NCBI GenBank assembly: GCA_032622095.1 | Contig: CP136063.1 | Span: forward strand, 178,167,956 to 178,231,955 | Source of the DNA: Siphonodentalium dalli | Taxonomy: Eukaryota; Mollusca; Scaphopoda; Gadilida; Siphonodentaliidae | Length of the DNA: 64,000 nucleotides | Reading direction: 5' to 3' | In this document: positions 1-13,700 of the stretch, piece by piece | How positions within the stretch are numbered: the stretch's first letter is position 1 | How the letters are laid out: each line of letters opens with the position of its first letter | Program-made: the position numbers and the translations under genes | The notes under the pieces: model-generated | The model's database searches: none | Told to the model about the DNA's origin: nothing | Seen by the model: the letters and a program-made list of their open reading frames with translations, nothing else

Positions 1-540
1 AAATGTTTGCACCCGAACCGTACAGCATAAAATAATGTTTATGTATTATCAATAGGGCTTCGCACTGAAGCCTCATTAAACTATTTGGAGTCAGGGTTTT
101 ATTCCTTCCCGGGCTTTAAATAAACACTCCGATGTGACGTAATCTGGTAGAATTTAGAGCCACGTGCAGCTTCTAAACAGTTTACTATGTCGCAACACCG
201 CAGATAAGACATCAAAGCGAAGACACCGCCGTCATTGAATGTGGGTCAATTATGCACGTGTCCAGAATTGTTACACAGTCAGGTCAAGGACGCCAACTGT
301 TTGTGAATTTGCTGCTGTTTACGTGGAATTCTCAGATACTAATGCATATAATATGCTAAATAACAGTGAAGATGGGGGTGTTTATTTGTATAATAAATGG
401 TGTAATAATGAGTCCGTTTCTTTTAGATGTGAAACCGTAAGACGAGTCCATTTTGTTGTTTAAGCAGAATTTGTACTTTCGGTTTCACAAATATCCGGTT
501 ATATCACACTTTCTTTCCGGGATTTTGGGAATAAAAGTTA
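1..540 (+). repeat. dispersed repeat, family J (copy 1)
   Basis: Non-coding repeat. Recognisable relatives lie at about 21950-22260 and 31355-31610. They share blocks such as GATGTGACGT, CACGTGCAG, GTCATTGAAT and TCAGATACTAAT in the same order. No ends or target duplication could be placed. The short reading frame at 239-463 lies inside it and is not a gene. Confidence 0.5.
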
Positions 541-1180
541 ATATTAGTGAAGAGTAAGATAACTGTGTTCAATATTTTAAATTCAATGAATATTATCCTT
601 CTTTATGGAGAGTTTTGTGGCTGAATCTCCGCCGATATTTGCTGTGAATATCTCCTTGTCTCCCGACACTTGTGTACTTACCGTTCGTGGATCAAACTCT
701 CCGAAAATGAGTCAAGACTTCACCCCGATTTTGAGTTACCGTTGTATAAGGCGCACCAATATTCTGGGCTATATATTCAGGTAAAAAAGATGCGACTTAT
801 ACACCGAAATTTACGGTATATTCTAATGGAATACGGAACAGCTGTGGCCTAGGAGTGTCCACCAATGGACAGAGATTCTCAGATTCACACCGAGACTACC
901 CTCGTTATGAACCCAGAATGCGTCATAATTCACAACTAAGAGTTATTCCCCTTCCATTGAGAATAATAGACTGGTGGTACAGACCAGATCCAAATTAATG
1001 ACATAAAACACGTTAGTACCGTGACAAAAACTACATGTTCTTCACAGTTTTTTCGACCGGATAAGTTGATAATACAATATTTTGTAGCTTCCTCTGTCAA
1101 ATGGTATATAATATAAAATATGTTGTGTATATAATGTGATTTAGGGATTCAAAAATAAAGTGGGCCTTTAAATTGGTGAT
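541..1180. other. intron sequence without a recognised gene
   Basis: AT-rich sequence upstream of the first visible POLG exon. Around 795-835 a phrase containing CGACTTATACA and TACGGTA recurs near 22485-22520, so part of it is repeat-derived. I saw no exon ending in the phase that the exon at 1466 requires. Confidence 0.4.
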
Positions 1181-1294
1181 TACAGTAATGCCCTAAATAA
1201 TCGACTCCTTAACCACAGAAGAATTATGGGTAACTTTTCAGGATTTAGTCGGAAATATGACTTGTTGCCATTCATCGGAAAGCTCTGTGGTTAA
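1181..1294 (+). mobile_element. MITE family A, internally deleted copy
   Basis: Starts TACAGTAATGCCCTAAATAA and follows the family A left arm to CATCGGAAAGCTCT. It then jumps directly into right-arm sequence (TGTGGTTAA), so the middle and most of the second arm are gone. Confidence 0.8.
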
Positions 1295-1329
1295 CACTTT
1301 GAGTGCCAGGTCGATTTTTGTATCAACCC

Positions 1330-1420
1330 ATATACCCTGTGCCAATGCATTCTCTTATATATGCGAGTCGACCATAGGTCGCCTCGCATATATAAGAGAA
1401 TGCATTGGCCTAACAATTTT
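1330..1420 (+). mobile_element. family B hairpin (TTAA-type MITE), partial
   Basis: One hairpin of family B: GCCAATGCATTCTCTTATAT pairs with its inverse ending in GCATTGGCC. It ends about 45 nt before the splice acceptor of the next POLG exon; the gap is a T-rich tract. Confidence 0.8.
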
Positions 1421-1465
1421 TTTTTTTTTTATAAATTTTTTACAATTTTAATTTTTTTTCTACAG

Positions 1466-1729
1466 GTGGTATTCAGACTTGTGCCCAAGACTAAGATCTG
1501 ACCAATGGAAGCCAGGACCCAGTCTAATCAGCACACAAATGAGAGTCACACCCAAATTACTGCGCCTCACTTGGGACAAGTATCCAGTCCATTACAGCGA
1601 TGTCCATGGTTGGGGTTATTTGGTGCCTGCACCAACTGCCCAGTCATGTGACAACAATCAAGGCAGTGATAAAATGTCTGACTATGCAGAGGCAGATGAA
1701 TTGGGTGACAGCATTGCCTTCCCAACACG
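1466..1729 (+). CDS. POLG: POLG visible exon 1 (linker region)
   Basis: Acceptor TTTCTACAG, donor CG/GTACAA. The first base completes a codon; the exon then reads [26 protein letters not shown] and [15 protein letters not shown], the hallmark block between exonuclease and polymerase domains in animal POLG. It ends with two bases of an Arg codon. Confidence 0.97.
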
Positions 1730-4700
1730 GTACAATTATCTTTTCTTTATTCACAGATCATCTGTTGATTTCTTTGACCAAGTGATTAGAGCGTTCAGCT
1801 CATAAATGATGTAGTGCAGTGATGTGAGTTTGACATGAATTTCCGTGCCTTTGGTTTATCCAGTCTATCATCAAAACTTTTCGGGTTCATCCGTTGGGGC
1901 ATATGTTGGGGCATCTGATTGTCTATACGCTTTTAGTTTTCGGAAGATAACTTTAGATAGTCTTACTGAATGAAATGAAATTTGGTATGTGGGCTTACTA
2001 GCACAAAATACAGGTCAAGTTCAAATTCGTGTTCCACCCACCAATTTTCACCAAAAGCCATTTTTGTTGGAATTTGCACTCAATTTTTGTTTCCTAATGA
2101 TAACTTTAGTAAGTCAGAACTGATGTAATTAAATTTGGTATGTGAGTTTACTAGCCCAAAATACAGATCAAGTTTGAATTTGGGTTCCGCCCTCCTATTT
2201 CACAGAGTTACAGCCGTTTGTTGAAATTACCATTTGCCACACCTTAGCGATGCTCATGTGAAATTTATATTCTATTGCATTTTATCATGGTTACGAGATA
2301 TGACCAGCCTGATTACCCCAGTACTAATTTCTATGAATCTGGCCACCAAAATATTTCTCTGGCAGATGTATCATCAAAGTGTTACAGTAATTTACTGAAA
2401 CATGACAAATCATGTACAGTTATTAGGCCCCCAAGAATATACCGTCGAACACTCCAAATTTTTAGGTATTTTGTTCTCTCTTTCAGGTCCCTAGTCGAGT
2501 TTTGTCAAAATGTTTCTCAAGCTGATGAAACACGGGAGACAGTTTTGGAAGGTAATGATATAATTCACGAGAATCAAATTATTCTTGAAACATCAGCAAT
2601 GAGCACCAAGGAATTAAACAACCATTGGGGAGATGGAAAGGTTAGTTGATAACATTGTAGCATTCTTCAAATCTGTAAACAAATGCTTGTCTTAATTAAC
2701 CCTTGCATGACTGGAGCTTCCTGAAATTTTGGGAAATCCCTGTGTCAGTGCATTCTCTTATATATGCGAGTCTCACATAGGGAGCCTTGCATATATAAGA
2801 GAATGCATTGGCCTAACAATATTTACCTTGATCTTGTGAGCCGGTGCATTTTCTTATATCTGCGAGGCTCGATCCCTATGGGAGGCTTGCATATATAAAA
2901 GATTGCACTGGCACAGGATATTTAATGCTGCGCCAGTGCGTCTCCCATACACAGTTTTTAATGGTGTTAAATTTATAACTATACATGGAATTATAATAGT
3001 CCAAATATGGCATCTTCCATGGCCTTAAATAATCAGGATGGCTAATTAGAGGATAATATCTCAATCTCAACGGCTCAGCCATATCCGATATAGTCTCTCC
3101 CATAAATAGACACTTTCAATCATGTGATTGATCATGTGCATACAACTGGAAAATTTATCTGTTGACTGGGAAACTCGTCAGTTGAACCTTAACTAATTTT
3201 TATTGCTATTTATTACTATTTATCACAATTGATTGGTTTATTCATTTATCTGTTATAAACCTCTGTGTTCTCCCAAATTATGCACGATGTATTAAATTCA
3301 AGGTAATCGCCTTATTATCAGGGTTATGTAATGTAGCATTAGGCGAAAGTGGTGTCTATTTATGGGAGAGGTTATTCCATGCAAAAGCGGAAATGTTCGA
3401 GTCATTGAGATTGTATTATATCTGTGATCTTGCTTGATATTATGTTTTGAAACATCATGTGCATATTTAGGGGAAATCTCCAGTGACTGTCAGTAAGGTC
3501 CATATCCCATAAAGCCGTCATAGTCCTTCCAGTGACAGCTAAGCTGGTTCAGTTCCAGATAGACTCAGATTGGTGTGATTTCCAAGTGCAATTAATCCTT
3601 ACATGACGGGAGCTGCTCTGGTGCAGCATTAAAGATCCTGTGCCTGTGCATTCTCTTATATATGCAAGTCTCCCATAGGGAGCCTCATATATATAAGAGA
3701 ATGCACTGGCTTACAAGGTCAAGGTAAATATTGTTAGGCCAATATATCACTATATATCTGTTATGTATGCGAGGTTCCCTATGGGAGACTCACATATATA
3801 AGAGAATGCACTGGCTTACAAGGTCAAGATAAATATTGTTAGGCTAATGTATTGTCTTATATATGCAAGGCTCCCTATGGGAGGTTTGCATATATCAGAG
3901 AATGCATTGGCACAAGGTTTTCAAAAAATTTCAGGAAGCTCCACTCATGAAAGGGTTAATAACATAAATTTGATAAAAGTTTTAAAACAATTGTCATTAA
4001 CAAGTACATGTAAAAATAGATCCACTTTGTTCTTATTTTCGTTATTATCCCATAGGGAGCCTTGCATATATAAGATAATACATTGGCACAGTGTTTTCGT
4101 AAAATTTCAGGAAGCTCCAGTGATGGAAGGCCTATACTCCACTTGTAAAACTGAAGGGCCCAAATTCACTAGCTGAGTTTATGTTATAATCTGGGTAGTT
4201 TACTTGGTAGCAGCTGAATGCACACAGTACCTTCTCTACAGTTTACGAAACACAATTTGATCGATATGATTGAACCAATCTATCAGATTTGTCAATAGAC
4301 TCCGCATCACGACTAATCACGAACACTCAGCGGTTACAATATGCAGGTCTCACATGTGGTGGTATTGAGACTCAGACTGAATCTTACTGCGGAGTTTTGA
4401 AGATATAATTGGAATCTTAGAATTAGCACAAAGTCAGGAGGAAAAAGGAAAGAGCCAAGGAAAAATTTCAGTCAAGTTTATTGGATAGGTCTAAACAAAA
4501 CCCCTCCCCCCTCCCCAGAAAAAAATGTACTGCTATCAGCAGGTTTTTATGTAACCGGCAACAACAGTGGTTAATTTATGATCACTCACCGTCAAATCCC
4601 CTTGATTGGATAATCCTAGGCTACAGTGATGGCTATATCCAATGGACGACCATATAGATAGCTTCTTATTGAGCCCCGCCCAGTATAAACTACCTGGATT

Positions 4701-7700
4701 ATATATAAACCAAGTTGGTGAATACGAGTCCTGATGTCAGATATGGCCTAGGAGCTGAAACGATGATATATCTACAAAGTAAATTACATATCACCAGTCT
4801 TGATCAGCTAAGATCAGAGCTATCTCAGTCTAGCTAGCCATTGTAATATATGTGTTGAAACTTCATACACATATAGTGGATATACTCTCAAATAATATTG
4901 AGTAGCTTGTCATGCAGGATTTCTTTCACCTTTTAATATGGTCTATCTCTTCTGAGCTACAATTACAACAACATAATTTTTATATATCCAGATTTCAAGA
5001 CTAAAAATAGCTATACAGTAAAACCTGTCTTGAGAGACCACCGTCAACGGCGACCACCTGCTATTTCCGACCGCATTTCCTGTTCACCGACTGGTTTATT
5101 CTATTTATTACACGCTTGTTCCTAGACGTACAGCGTTATTGCTGTTCCATATTTACAAATCCGTATGGAACATACGTTCCATACGCATCTCGTTGACGTA
5201 AAATGACGTACATGACGTTCGCCTCAACCATGAAACTGGAACTATTTAAATAAAAGAATCATCACACATGACAAACACGCCCTGTATGAGCCTAAATAAA
5301 CCTTCTAATCCTGTTTTTTTAATGCACGGATTCTAGGATGCGAAGCGTGTAATAAACACAGAACGACACGGTGTGTAAATGAGTTTGTCGATACGGCACT
5401 CGTGCTGTCGCGGAAGGATAGAACTCGAGGCGCCCGTATAGAGGCTACTGCCCAAATAAATAAGTAGTATAATGAGATCCCACCCACCACCCCATCCTAC
5501 CACCCATAGTATCTAATGCGCCACAGGCGCCCGTATATAGGCTACTGCCCACATAAATAAGTAGTATAATGAGATCCCACCCACCACCCCATCCCGCCAC
5601 CCATAGTATCTAATGCGCCACAGGCGCCCGTATAGAGGCTACTGCCCAAATAAATAAGTAGTATAATTTCTATCCTTCCGCGACAGCACTCGTGCCGTAT
5701 CGACAAACTCATTTACACATCGTGTCGTTCTGTGTATATATCACCTTCAATGTGCGACCACCGGTCAAACGCAACCGCGACCATCTAATATTTGGTTCAA
5801 ACACGAATTTCACCTGCATTGAGAGACCACCCCAATTTATTAACGAAGAAAGAAACATAAACGTCGGTTAAACTATGCAATATTGCACGTGAAAAGACAC
5901 AAGTTTGATTCAAGTTACAACCGGATATGAGTGATCGTCTTCATCAATTTATCTAACCGATCTGGTAGAGCAACCTCGCTATACAAATGTGTGTATACAG
6001 TTAAACATTAAATGCTAACTAGACACAAAATCCTCTGATGGACCCAAATGTCGCATCCACAAATATAAAAATATGAAAGTCGTTGAGTTAAGAGTTTGAA
6101 GTTTGAACAAGCCCGTGTCACATAATATTAGTAAGAAAACCGAAAGTACAAAATACGGAATTTCCGATTTGAAAATGGACTCGTCTTAACGTTTAACTCA
6201 AACATAAATGGACACGTTCTGTGTGCGTGCATAGTGCGACTCAATGTTATTCAATGTATGCGTGGTATTATCTGATATTTAATTGGCTTCAGACTGGAGG
6301 CCATTAACAAATTGGTACTTTGTTAAAGTAGACATGGTTCCATATTTGTTTTGAGAAATGATTCAATCAGCTCGTTGGAGAACAATTAATTACTAGCGAG
6401 TTTGCGATACCCGTCGGACGGGTACGGGTACCGGTAGATCCAGGTAGATCGGTGAAAATAGTCACGGTCATTTGCGTACTTTGAATGCAGCACATAAAGC
6501 GATAGGGATTTGGAACGGGTAGATGTATCCCGTTGACTGGTAGTCTTTTGCTAAAGTTTTCTCACTCAAAAGTACATTAGTTCTACGAAATAACAGTCAG
6601 CTATGCATTAATCTATTTATTGCACGATTTAATTGCCAAATCTCATTGATACATTTGTCATTTAAGCCATGTTTTATGTTCAAAGTATCGAGGCGGCTTC
6701 TAACACTAAGATAACTATGGAACGCCGATTTGTTTACTGACAACTGTCTTCACTCAAGTAATGACATGTTATTTTTTGGGAATGTGATTTGGGGGGGGGG
6801 GGGGGGGCTAACCCCGGGATTCTCGACATGTTATGATTAAGAGAGTGAGTTGGCGGTGCTATACGCAGTCTCGACACAGGGACGTAATTATAGGGGGTCT
6901 CCGCGTTGAGAAGGTGTGTCCACCTTCAAATTCCCAACTATACACCCCCTTAAACCACACCAAACAGAGGTTTGTGCGTAATTCAAATTGTGCACGCCGT
7001 TGGGCTCTGATTCCCCCCAACTGATCCTTCACTGTCCTGAATATTATTGTGGACTGTTCTAAATGGATCAGTAGTCTTGTTGCAGAAGTCCTGTGATGGG
7101 GGGGGGTCCACCTTGCCGACCATGCAGTACGAGAACAGTTTTGTAGATATGAACCTGGAAATTGCAAAATCATAACATCTAGTGGTCTAACACCAGGCAA
7201 ATTCACGCCCTGGTTTGTATTTCACAAATCAATGATCAGTATTGACGAGCCACTGAATGTGGTTAGACCAGGGCATACCGGGTCGACCATGGTTCGGTCT
7301 GGTGTGAGAACGTTTTGAAATCTGAACATGAAAATTGATACATTATTGACTTTCCTCAAGCTTTACATTTGTTGGATATTTCCAACCTGCTGTTGACCAT
7401 ATAGCTGGAATGTTTTTCTACCAAAAGTAGGAATATTGCAAATGTTGGTCTAAAACTATAAAAAAAAATCCGCACTAATACATTTTTGGAAAATCAAACT
7501 GAATGACAGAATAATTTCAACGTATGTTTTGGTGTGTTAGGTATATGCAATATCCAACTGTTGACAAAAGTTGGGGTGATACACCCCACCCTCTCGCCAC
7601 GTCCCCCATCGACCCTTTGTGCATAAGTACACCGTGAATGTGTTACACGATTGAATACAACCGTTCAGTTATTGTACCTTATGTGGTGGTGACTGATTTC

Positions 7701-10700
7701 TCATTTTAATATAGATATTTGACTTTTGAACGGACATGGCGCATTTGAACCCCAAGACTGTTGTATATTGTAGTGGCCGATAGTGACACCAAATACTGAT
7801 ATACACACCTCATAGTCGGCACAATCTTACCGTCATCAGATCGACTTTTAGCTGTTGTCTTTGTTTCGCATAGACGTGAAGCAAACGCTCTTTATTCGAA
7901 CCATATAATGAATAGTGGACCATTAAACACCCTTTATATTTAACAAGTTTGATTTGTATACGCCCGTTTGAAAAAAACGGCCGCATTATAGTATTGGTCT
8001 GTCTGTCAGGGCGTCCGTCCGTTAACCTGGTTTCCGGATGATAACTTTAGTTAGAGTGAACCAAATTCAATAAAATTGTGGGTTTATGTGGGTTTATTAG
8101 CCGAAAAGTAAGTTCAAGTTCGAATTTGGGTTCCGCCCGCCAATTTTCACCGGAGTTATGCCCCTTATTTGACGTTTTTTGACTTAGAAAATCCTTGAAA
8201 TTTGTTTATCGGAATGAATCCAAATTTGGTATATTACTTTCTCCCACCAAAACACAGGTCAAGTTCGAACTTGGGTTCTGGCAGAGTTAGTTAGAGTGAA
8301 CCGATTTCAATCAAATTTGGTATGTGGGTTTATTAGGAGAAAAGACAGCTCAAGTTCGAATTTGGGTTCCGTCCACCAATTTTCACCGGAGTTATGCCCC
8401 TTATTTGACGTAATTTGACTTAGAAAATCCCTGAAATTTGTTTTCCGGATGATAACTTTACTAGAGCTTATCGGATTCAATGATAATTTGGTATATTACT
8501 TTCTCCCACCAAAACACAGGTCAAGTTCAAATTTGAGTTCCGTCAGCCAATTTTTACCAGAGTTATGCCCCTTTTTTACCAGTTTCCGCCGACCCAAGAG
8601 AGGGGGTATTTTGCACGCCCAATGTAGCTCTTGTTCTACCTACATCCGGGTTTAGACCCAGACAAATATCCAAGTTCTTGGGATGAATATTCCCTTGCCC
8701 GACCCTTCGAAAGATTCCAACCCATTACCAGTTATATGACTAAATATTCCCCAACTAATATAAGGGCAATTTCGGTCTTATATCTGACTAAAAGTGCATG
8801 CATGTAGGACATTCTTGGACCCTGGGTCTAAACCAACACATTTTACACCGAATAATGGTTGGATTATTAAATTAGCGTAATTGTATTTTTGTGCTATCAT
8901 AACATATTTTCTCAGTCAGAAAATTCCATCTGTTCTAGACGACACTCGAACGGTCTGGGAAATTACTTATTAAAGCTAATTATTGAAAATGTTACCAAAA
9001 TGAGTCAAAGAAAGACGCCAACCCCTTGCACTTTCGCCTCGTCCCTGGTTAATGCAATCCATTATCCACGCAGATGTCCATCATATAACCATAACAACAA
9101 GTATAACGTCGGCCAAGAAAGCGAATGCGGATAACAATTTCTCTACATCATATATATTGTGCTGCAATTGGTTCACCATACACTACCCGTCGATATGCTT
9201 AATTCTACCCGTAAAACAGTTTGCGATTTCAAAACGTGTACCGGTACGGGTAGCTACCAGTACCCGTACCGGTACCCGTACCCGTTTGAAATCGCAAACT
9301 CGCTAATATAGTGAGGGATTATGAGGGATGACCAAACTGTGAAAAATGGTTTTAGTGGATGCGTGTCCTGCAGCTTACTTAATGTAAATAATTAAAATAT
9401 ACTCGTGTTGTTGTATAAAACCATTTGATAGTTTGTAAGTTCTTAAACTTCAATTATGGATCGTTTTTCTAAATATGTAACGCCACAGAAAAAACGTAAA
9501 ATTCTCACTCTTGTTTAAAATGAGATTATATCTTTGTGCTTTTTGAATAGCTGATCCATGTTCTAATCAACAATCTTACAGTACATAATATAACTTTTTT
9601 GGTATACCACTCTATTGGACATACCTGTCTTGAAAGACCATTTTTTTCCCGAAAAAATGGGTGGTCTCTCAAGACATGTTTTACTGTATTGTGAATAAAA
9701 TACAGATAAAACTGAAGATGGGGTATATCACTTGTCTATAAAGACATAATAAAGTGGTTTATTTTGATAATAATTCTCGTTAAATCTCATAGCTGATCTG
9801 AAATTTGCCTTGATTGAGGCTGCTAAATTTTTCGTGCAGATTTCTGTGAAAATAACTTGTAAAACTGTCCTAGGAATGTCATAAGAAATTCTAAATAAAA
9901 TTTATATTAATTGATAGAAGCTTCTCGGGACTGGTGTCCTGGATTCATATATATTATTTTATACCCTGGAATCTATATAAAACTTTCTGGGAAGAGACAG
10001 ACCAACATTCATTTTCTTTTTAACAATACTGTTTCAGAAAATTACGAGAGGTGTCAGGGTTCCAGAGCAGATGCTACCAAGGATGACTGAGGCACTGAAA
10101 TCATACAAAGAGGTTTATAAAGGCCTTTATATAGGGCTGCCAAAGACCAAAACCAAAGCTGGCAAAGCAGTGACTCTTACCATCACGGGCAGCTTTAGTG
10201 AGGTGACTGAAGTCTGTGCAGAGATTAAGAACTTACGGAGCAGGCTGGTAGGCATGAACCCTTTCTTTGCTAAATGGATTCTCCCATCAGTTATAAAAGT
10301 GTACATTGGAATTGTCTATTTTTCATCTGGGGTCTTGTAATAAGCTGAGGAATTCATATTCTTTCTGTGGGAAAATGTTCAGCTGGCCGTTTGATGGACT
10401 TGTTATGTGAACAATTGCCAAGGGAACTACTCGTCAATGAATATTTAGTAAAGAAAGTGTTTCAATCTACTTGCACATGTTTTTGCGGGAGAAGTGACTC
10501 TTACTCAGCATTATCATGTTGAAATGAACAAATTTTCTTTGATACCTTAATCACATTAGACTTTTATACCCTGTTCTGAACTATATCAAGTCTGATATTC
10601 TTTTTAAAAAATTATAAAGTTACTGAAAATGTATTCAAGATTCAAGAATCTTATTTTAAGAGATGAAAAAATTTAAATAAATTCAGTAAATTTTCCAGGA

Positions 10701-13700
10701 AAAGGAAAAACCTTATTCTGTTTTGCATACCTTATCTTTGACCTGTCTGTCAATACCACTACTGATTTCTTCTTTTATCATAGGATGCCAATGTCTACAT
10801 ACCACATAGAGGTGATGGTCCATATATGGACGTTAACATTCCTGGTTGCTACTTCTTCAAAATTCCGCACAAGGTACGAACATCTTAACCAACTGTGAGC
10901 AGCTTTTATGCTGAGGTCATGAGTTTTGGCCATCATTCATTGAAAGCAGGTTGACAAAACATCTATCATATCGGAATTGCAGATTATTTCTGGGTGATTA
11001 GCAGGCAAATTTATTCACTGGCAGTTAGAGATGGGCGGTTAACCGTGGAATCAGTTTGGTTTCGGTTGTCGGGAAAAACCGGAAATGACAACCGTGGTAA
11101 GTTGGGAAAACCCGTAGTTTTGGTTGTCACAACTTCCTGTAATCATGGCAGAGCACGACGAACAAACGAGTCCTGTGTGGAAATATTTTTCAAAGAAAGA
11201 TAAGAAATCTAAGTGTGCCGCCTGTAATATATGCAGAAAGGAGTTCGCATGGTGAAATCGCGCGACGAATTAATTACGTTGCTTCCGTGTACACCTATTT
11301 TCGCCGTATTATCAAACACAACACAAGTCAGTTTATTTCTCATGTTCTTTTAATCATTAAGGCCGTACAAATACTCTGAAAGGTGAATTTGATAACGAGG
11401 ATACGATATCAAAAGGTATCAATGATTGTTACCCGCATTCCCTATTAGTTTTTATCACTGTTTGGATGTTAAATCGTCAAATACCGGTATATTTGTGATC
11501 CGTTGATTAAAAATGTTATGCCGGAATCGGAGCCGGAATGAATTATACCGTTTGTCGGTAAACTGTTGAGAAATAGCACTCATTCAGGTGACTTGTATTG
11601 GATGCATGTATAGTGTGTACAGTATTATGTTCCCTAAATATGGTAATAGGCATATAGCCAGATAATGTGATTGAGAGATTCTAGTCATGTTTTATTTTCA
11701 TTTTGTTGTTTTTTTCAAATCATAACTATACACATATATCTAGTCACACACATTAGTTTTATGCCAATATAAATGATCATTATATTATTTCACACTTATG
11801 ATCATATGATGCTGAATTGCAGTCATACACAATACACAGACTCACTTGCATTCTAGCACTGCCACTCGACATGGACATTAACAATATACATGTAAGGCAA
11901 AAAAAAAAGAAGTTTTGATTGTCGGGCATAGCTGCGTCTGGAAAAAAGGCGTAATAAAATGGTTCAACGCGGAACTATTTTATTACGATTTTCAATTTGA
12001 TAACACGAAAATAGGAAACTAGAAATTAGTTATGTTTCAAACATCGAATATGATAGACATACAATGTTGTATGTGTTGGTATTCAAAAACAGACACTAGG
12101 CAACGATAACTACCAGGTATATTGTCACCACAAGCTGCCCAACACCCAAGTTTATTAAGTCAAATGTGTTACCGTGCGGAAAACAATTATGAGATTTCCA
12201 ATTTCGGGAACGCAAACCGGAAAGAAATATGGTGCATATTGGCGATGTGTATGCTGGTTTAATATAATAGTATTTGAAGTTTTTATGGCTAGCATGTATA
12301 GTTACTATAGTATAGATGGATAAATATTAAAGTATATAGATAGATATAAAATTTAAATTGTTTGTTTTAGTTCCGTTTCCGTCTTTGTGGTATTCCGTGT
12401 TTTATATACGCAGTAACCGTGAGACCGCAAATCGAACAGACCTCAATCAATTCTATCCGTGTGTATTCTCTTTAAATTCACCGATGTTACTGAATATATT
12501 AATTTTGGCGACAAATTTATCCGAGAGCACCATTTAATAGTGTGCAAATATATTTTTAATCGTGTATTTTGGCTTGATGGAAATAAAGCGTGATCCAACC
12601 GAAAAATCGTAATTTTATTCCCAATGATTCAGTGATTTTAGAAATTAAAGACACTCGGTAGTCAGTGTCAAGGCCGTTAATTGTGCATAGATGTACTAAA
12701 CTGTGAAACTACTGAAAGGGTGTGCCTTTGAATGCAGAAAATCAAGAAATAAGTATATATATATCATTCTGATGTAGGGATAGTACAATTTCATATATTT
12801 ATGTCATTCTTTATTTAAGATTTGATGTACGGGTAGTATAATGTGATAATTGGTCATCCTTTATAGTGGAATACATTAGTTTATATCAAAACAATGTTCT
12901 CCTTAGATTTTCTTAACCTGGGAAGGTATAATAACCCATGCTAACTATGGGCATTATCCCCATAACAAAAATAAAAAATAAAAATAAAACCCTCGCTCCC
13001 TCATCGATTCTAAAAAAAATTGCCCGAGAATCAAAACCCTTTTTTTTTTTGGCCTAATAGTAACAATATGATACATAATTTACAATTATAAAAGGACATG
13101 TACCTCACAAGTTATGGTAATAAAATTGGTGTGTTTTCTTTGTAATATGATGAAGCATAATTAGATTTTGTTCACATTAGGCCAAAAAAAAAAAAGGTTT
13201 TGGTTCTCAGGCACCGCCGCATTGAATAAAAAGGCCGCATTAGGCCTTTTTATTGCAATGCCCGATGTTACGACAAAAAAACTTACGAATTTTTTTTTTT
13301 TTTTGGGGATTTAATCAACATGTCCATAGCAGATATGTGTTGAATATTAGTGTGCATTGAGCTCTAACATGTAATGTGTTAAAAAGTGACTTGCAGGCTT
13401 ACAACATAAAGTAGATGACTACAATTAAGAAAATGATTAGCTGATCCTCATGCTCTTCTTACAATTAGTCATTGTGAACAACTTACACTAATTGTAACTT
13501 TATACAATTGAAAGGCACAGGACTAAATTCAGGATCACATATTAGAATGGGGAGTTATCAGTTTTTAGTCAACAATAACAGTAGTTAATGTCAGGGGCAT
13601 TATATATTGTTAGGTAATCCCAGTCATACACTGGTAGTACAATGTCATTTTTATATAAGACTAAATGAGTTTATATGCATAACAGTTCCCTCTACCTTTC

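Larger units (their letters stand above)
6396..9303. mobile_element. 2.9-kb element with GCGAGTTTGCGAT inverted ends
   Basis: TA followed by GCGAGTTTGCGATACCCG at the left; the inverse, ATCGCAAACTCGC followed by TA, at the right. GGGTACGGGTACCGG strings lie near both ends. The right 90 bases are themselves a palindrome. The interior holds a 17-base G run (6791-6807), family G and family M repeats and no intact transposase. Confidence 0.6.

Noticed and set aside
2275-2486. N-terminal part of the open frame that contains POLG exon 2
   Set aside because: Upstream of the TTTCAG acceptor; it is intron that happens to stay open.
4590-4720. Promoter-like stretch with TATATATAA in POLG intron 2
   Set aside because: AT-rich DNA yields many such strings; no downstream exon or other core promoter evidence.
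6859-7206. 115-codon minus-strand frame
   Set aside because: Overlaps a dispersed repeat that recurs at 37818-37900; no domain seen.
5016-9686. A single intact 4.7-kb pogo/Tigger element
   Set aside because: Ends match in inverse, but the right end is also a self-contained short palindrome and no transposase frame lies between; left as two partial calls.
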